From NCBI GenBank assembly GCA_009929215.1, contig SAAX01000017.1, forward strand, positions 1 to 45,288: a stretch of DNA of 45,288 bases, written 5' to 3'. The DNA comes from Deltaproteobacteria bacterium (GTDB lineage: Bacteria; Desulfobacterota; Desulfovibrionia; Desulfovibrionales; Desulfovibrionaceae). Below are positions 41,698 through 45,288 of this stretch, piece after piece. Positions within the stretch are counted from its first letter, which is position 1. Each line of letters starts with the position of its first letter. The translations under genes were made by a program, and so were the position numbers. The notes under the pieces were generated by a model, which did no database searches, was not told the DNA's origin, and worked only from the letters and a program-made list of their open reading frames with translations.

Positions 41698-42681
41698 ATG
41701 TCGCGCATCTATTTCAACTGCGTTCCCTTTGACAAGGGCGATGTGACCCTGGCGCTGGAATCTGGCGTGGACGGCGTTATTGTGCCCCGCGAGCATGTGG
41801 ATCAGGTGGCCGGACTTTCGCGTTGCCCTGTGTGGGCTGCCGAAGATGTCGCCACCATGGCGCTCAACGTCAAGGCCGACGAAGAGGCCGTGCTCGAACG
41901 CCTCCATAAGGGCGAGCGTGTGGTGCTGGCTCGCGGCTGGGAGGTTATACCGGTAGAAAACCTTCTGGCCCAGAGCGACAGCGTTCTGGCTGAAGCCGCT
42001 ACGCTGGACGAGGCCCGCCTTGCCGCAGGAATTCTGGAACGCGGTGTGGCGGGCATTATTGTATCCAGAGAAGCCGTGGCCGACCTCAAAACCATTGTTG
42101 CCCAGTGCAAGACGGCGCAGGGGCGCGAAGAACTGCTGCCCGCCGTGATCACCCGCGTGGAATCCGTGGGCCTTGGCCACCGCGTGTGCGCCGACACGCT
42201 CTCCATTCTGCGCAAGGGCCAGGGGATGCTGGTGGGCAATTCCAGCGCCTTTACCTTTCTCGTGCACGCCGAAACCGAGCGCAACGAATATGTGGCGGCC
42301 CGTCCCTTCAGGGTTAATGCGGGGGCCGTGCACGCCTATGTGCGCCTGCCCGGCGACAAAACCACCTACCTTGGCGAATTCAAGGCCGGGCAGGAAGTGC
42401 TGATCGTGGACGCCAACGGCGAAACCAGCCTTGCCACCCTTGGCAGGGTCAAGATTGAAGTGCGCCCCATGCTGCTGATTGAAGCCCAGGTTAAAACCGA
42501 AGAAGGCGTCAAAACTGGCGCGGTGTTTTTGCAAAATGCCGAAACCATCCGCCTGACCACCCCTGGCGGCGAGCCGGTGAGCGTGGTGGGCCTGAAGCCC
42601 GGCGACACCATTTTGTGCCGTCTGGATGAAGCGGGCCGCCATTTTGGCATGCGCATCAGCGAAGACATCCGGGAGATCTAG
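41698..42681 (+). CDS. 3-dehydroquinate synthase II (archaeal-type)
   Basis: 327 residues, homologous in pattern to methanogen MJ1249 (AroB'). It oxidatively deaminates and cyclises the product of the preceding gene to 3-dehydroquinate with NAD. GVDGVIVPREHV, AVITRVESVGLGHRVCADTLSILRKGQGMLVGNSS and RPFRVNAGAVHAYVRLPG are family blocks. Unrelated to AroB of E. coli. GGAG upstream, 5-bp gap from the aldolase. Confidence 0.93.
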   Translation: MSRIYFNCVPFDKGDVTLALESGVDGVIVPREHVDQVAGLSRCPVWAAEDVATMALNVKADEEAVLERLHKGERVVLARGWEVIPVENLLAQSDSVLAEAATLDEARLAAGILERGVAGIIVSREAVADLKTIVAQCKTAQGREELLPAVITRVESVGLGHRVCADTLSILRKGQGMLVGNSSAFTFLVHAETERNEYVAARPFRVNAGAVHAYVRLPGDKTTYLGEFKAGQEVLIVDANGETSLATLGRVKIEVRPMLLIEAQVKTEEGVKTGAVFLQNAETIRLTTPGGEPVSVVGLKPGDTILCRLDEAGRHFGMRISEDIREI

Positions 42682-42682
42682 C

Positions 42683-43909
42683 ATGGACGACAGCAACAGC
42701 CACTGGCCCAAGAACCAGGCAGAAGCCCCGGCCTCAAGTGCTACTCCCGACGAAGCTGGCGCACGCCTTGCCGTCATACGGCACGAGATCGACACCGTGG
42801 ATCAGGACCTGCTGGCGCTCTTTAACCAGCGCGCCGCCCTGAGCCTTGAGGTGGGACGCATTAAGGCCGATGTGCCGGGCATCATCTTTAAGCCCCTGCG
42901 CGAAAAGGAAGTGCTCGACAGCCTTGTGGCCCGCAATCCCGGCCCCCTGCCCGACGAACACCTGCGGGCCATCTGGCGCGAAATCTTTTCGTCTTCGCGC
43001 TCGTTGCAGCGGCCCCAAAATGTGGCCTACCTCGGCCCCGAGGGCACGTTCTCGTATTTTGCGGGCGTGGAATATCTTGGCCATGCCGCCCAGTTCAGGC
43101 CGTGCAGCGACATTACCCAGGTGTTTCAGGAAGTGGCATCCGGCCAGTGCGAGCTGGGCGTTGTGCCGCTCGAAAATTCCCTTCAGGGAACCGTGGGCGT
43201 GAGCTTTGACCTGTTTTTGAAGTACGATGTGCATATTCAGGCCGAGCTGTTTTCGCGCATTTCGCACTGCCTGCTGAGCAATGCGCCCTCGCTGGCCGCC
43301 GTGCGCACCGTGTATTCACATCCCCAGCCGCTGGCCCAGTGCGGCGCGTGGCTGCGCGCCCATCTGCCCAACGCTGGCCTTGTGCCCGTGGAATCGACCG
43401 CTGCCGCCGCCCAGTACGCGGCTGGCAAGGAAGACGCCGCCGCCATCGGCCACGGCAAGCTGGCCGACCTCATGGGTATTGGCGTGCTGGCCCGCCGCAT
43501 TGAGGATGAACCCGGCAACTGGACCCGCTTTGTGATCATCGGCCCCGGCGATGCGCGTTCGGGCAACCGCACAGGTGGCCCTCAGCCCGGCCATACAGGC
43601 GCGGACAAAACCTCGCTGCTGTTCACCACGGCAGACAAGGCTGGCGCGCTCTCAAGCGTGCTTGATCTGCTGGCCGCCAATGGCATCAACATGCGCAAGC
43701 TGGAATCGCGCCCCCTGCGGGGCCAGCGCTGGAAGTATGTTTTCTTTGCCGACGTGGAAAGCGATCTTGAAGATCCGCGCTATGCCCCCCTGCTGGAAAC
43801 ACTGCACGAAGTCTGTACCAGCTTCCGCATTCTTGGCAGCTACCCCACAGGGCCGCAACTGGACCGTCTTGACCTCCATTCGGAAACATCGGAGCACCTT
43901 GCCTCATGA
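42683..43909 (+). CDS. pheA: Bifunctional chorismate mutase / prephenate dehydratase
   Basis: 408 residues. Chorismate mutase helix bundle at about 25-105 (RLAVIRHEIDTVDQDLLALFNQRAALSLEVGRIK), prephenate dehydratase at about 112-300 (AYLGPEGTFSYFA, VPLENSLQGTVG, NWTRFVII) and a C-terminal ACT domain (about 315-395) with GALSSVLDLLA and ESRP, the Phe-binding motifs. Makes phenylpyruvate for phenylalanine, and is likely Phe-inhibited. GGGAG sets ATG 42683; the stop overlaps aroA (ATGA). Confidence 0.96.
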   Translation: MDDSNSHWPKNQAEAPASSATPDEAGARLAVIRHEIDTVDQDLLALFNQRAALSLEVGRIKADVPGIIFKPLREKEVLDSLVARNPGPLPDEHLRAIWREIFSSSRSLQRPQNVAYLGPEGTFSYFAGVEYLGHAAQFRPCSDITQVFQEVASGQCELGVVPLENSLQGTVGVSFDLFLKYDVHIQAELFSRISHCLLSNAPSLAAVRTVYSHPQPLAQCGAWLRAHLPNAGLVPVESTAAAAQYAAGKEDAAAIGHGKLADLMGIGVLARRIEDEPGNWTRFVIIGPGDARSGNRTGGPQPGHTGADKTSLLFTTADKAGALSSVLDLLAANGINMRKLESRPLRGQRWKYVFFADVESDLEDPRYAPLLETLHEVCTSFRILGSYPTGPQLDRLDLHSETSEHLAS

Positions 43910-45288
43910 GCCAGAGCACCCTTGCCGTTACAGCGGCTGAAGAACAGGCCACGGTGAGCGTCACCGCGCCCGCATCCAAATCGGTTTCGCACCGCTACCT
44001 CATTGGCGCGGCCCTGGCACAGGGCGTGTCCACGGTGCGTCATACCCTTGAAAGCCGCGACCTTGAACGCACGCGGGCCATTTTGTGTGGCGCGGGCGCC
44101 AGTATGGAAACCCTGCCCGAAAGCACCCAGGCCTCTGGCGCGTGGCGCGTCACCGGCATGGGCGGCAAGCCCCGTGGCGGCACTGCCCAGGCTCCCCTTT
44201 CGTGCGATGTGGAAGAATCCGGCACCACATGCAGGCTGCTTACCGCCGTGCTGGCCGCTGGCGAGGGCGAATTTCGCATCCACGGTGCCCCGCGCATGCA
44301 CGAGCGCCCCATTGGCGAACTTACCGACGCGCTGAAAAATCTGGGCATCACCGCCACCTTTGAGGGCAAGCCCGACTGCCCGCCCCTGGTGCTGCACGCC
44401 AAGGGCCTCAACCCCGCCCTGTGCGGGGGCGAAGTAGCGCTGGGCATGGATATTTCAAGCCAGTATTTTTCGGGTCTGCTGCTGGCGGCTCCCATGGGGC
44501 CTGCGCCGCTTTCCGTGGTGCTCAGCGGGCAGAAAGCTGTTTCGTGGCCCTATGTGGGGCTTACCCTGCAATGCCTGACCGACTACGGCATCCGCTTTGA
44601 GGTGCAAACCCGCGCCAAGGCCGACGATGCATGGGAACTGTTGCCCCCCGGCGCGTGGCGCGAGCTCAAGGCCGCCCACCCCGGCTGTTTGCGCGTAACC
44701 GTGCACCCCGGCGCGTATCAGGCTGGCGACTACACGGTTGAGGGCGACTGGTCGGGCGCGTCCTACCTGCTGGCCGCTGGTGCTCTGGGCCTGCGCCCCG
44801 TGCGTGTTGAGGGCCTGCGCACCGATTCCTTGCAGGGCGACCGCGCCATGCTGGATATTTTGCAGCGCATGGGCGCGCGCATCCGCCTTACGCCCGATTC
44901 TGTCACTGTGTACCCCTCGGCCCTGCACGGTGTTGAGCTCGACATGGGCGACTGCCCCGACCTCGTGCCCACAGTGGCCGTGCTGGCCGCCTTTGCGCAG
45001 GGCTCTACCCGGGTCAGCAATGTGGCCCACCTGCGTTACAAGGAATCTGACCGCATCAGTGCCCCGGCGCAGGAGCTGGCCAAGACAGGCGTGGTCATCG
45101 ACCAGCTCTCCGACGGCATGCTTATCAACGGCCTTTCCGGGCGTGGCAATGGCAAGCCCGACTACCCGCGTCTGCCTGAAGGCACCGCGCTTTCGGCCCA
45201 CAACGACCACCGCATTGCCATGTCACTGGCCTTGCTTGGCTTGCGCCAGCCCGAAGTGAGCGTCCGCGATCTGCTGGACGACCCCCTG
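43906..45288 (+). CDS. aroA: 3-phosphoshikimate 1-carboxyvinyltransferase (EPSP synthase), 3' end off window
   Basis: Sixth step of the shikimate pathway: transfers enolpyruvate from PEP to shikimate 3-phosphate. 461 codons are open to the right edge with no stop, so only the last few residues are missing. ASKSVSHRYLIGAALAQG near the N terminus, ESGTTCRLL, RMHERPIG, DISSQYFSGLLLA, RYKESDRI and NDHRIAMSLALLG are the EPSP synthase blocks. ATG 43906 overlaps the pheA stop. Confidence 0.95.
   Translation, partial: MSQSTLAVTAAEEQATVSVTAPASKSVSHRYLIGAALAQGVSTVRHTLESRDLERTRAILCGAGASMETLPESTQASGAWRVTGMGGKPRGGTAQAPLSCDVEESGTTCRLLTAVLAAGEGEFRIHGAPRMHERPIGELTDALKNLGITATFEGKPDCPPLVLHAKGLNPALCGGEVALGMDISSQYFSGLLLAAPMGPAPLSVVLSGQKAVSWPYVGLTLQCLTDYGIRFEVQTRAKADDAWELLPPGAWRELKAAHPGCLRVTVHPGAYQAGDYTVEGDWSGASYLLAAGALGLRPVRVEGLRTDSLQGDRAMLDILQRMGARIRLTPDSVTVYPSALHGVELDMGDCPDLVPTVAVLAAFAQGSTRVSNVAHLRYKESDRISAPAQELAKTGVVIDQLSDGMLINGLSGRGNGKPDYPRLPEGTALSAHNDHRIAMSLALLGLRQPEVSVRDLLDDPL

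Overview
The window is about 45 kb of GC-rich, densely coding bacterial chromosome. Gene content points to a sulfate-reducing deltaproteobacterium of the Desulfovibrio group. The markers are an archaeal-type entry into aromatic biosynthesis (aldolase plus dehydroquinate synthase II) fused in one operon to pheA and aroA, a NapH-like polyferredoxin, a TauE/SafE exporter with a dedicated membrane partner, a CbiR-like cobamide enzyme, and a PFK2/phosphatase-like fusion. This assignment comes from reading the proteins, not from a database search. Most of the window is housekeeping; the only clear sign of mobile DNA is a DUF927-like remnant at the left edge and a 147-bp inverted-repeat element behind cdsA.

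Layout. 1-4500: remnant, NimA-like flavoprotein, membrane Fe-S protein, HPP protein, azlCD and a DUF4911 protein. 4747-11382: pyrH-frr-uppS-cdsA, then the inverted-repeat element, then dxr-rseP-tsaB (UMP kinase, ribosome recycling, isoprenoid/phospholipid synthesis, intramembrane protease, t6A). 11480-12094: exported nitroreductase. 12202-16363 (minus): operon of a DEAD-box helicase, an unknown protein, ribF and a PHP histidinol phosphatase. 16619-18901 (plus): hisI-hisG-YkgJ protein. 19283-21279: TauE/SafE pair. 21620-24228: PilZ-like protein, an 82-residue unknown and tyrS. 24342-26207 (minus): GGDEF sensor. 26340-27575: PFK2-like fusion. 27692-35402 (minus): ilvBN with a leader, terC-CBS-CorC, rpsB-tsf, and a DUF2079 membrane protein. 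35662-40557: M16C protease, CbiR-like protein, DHH phosphoesterase. 40652-45288: leader peptide, then adhS-aroB'-pheA-aroA running off the right edge.

The strongest observations are two short leader peptides, too small for ordinary gene calling. One, ahead of the aromatic operon, has seven aromatic codons in a nine-codon run (Phe, Trp and Tyr) and is followed by mutually exclusive protector, antiterminator and terminator helices that can be drawn base by base. The other, ahead of ilvBN, has a GTA-GTA-GTA valine run followed by an intrinsic terminator. Both read as ribosome-mediated transcription attenuators. The mixed Phe/Trp/Tyr control of the common shikimate entry genes is the most interesting system in the window.
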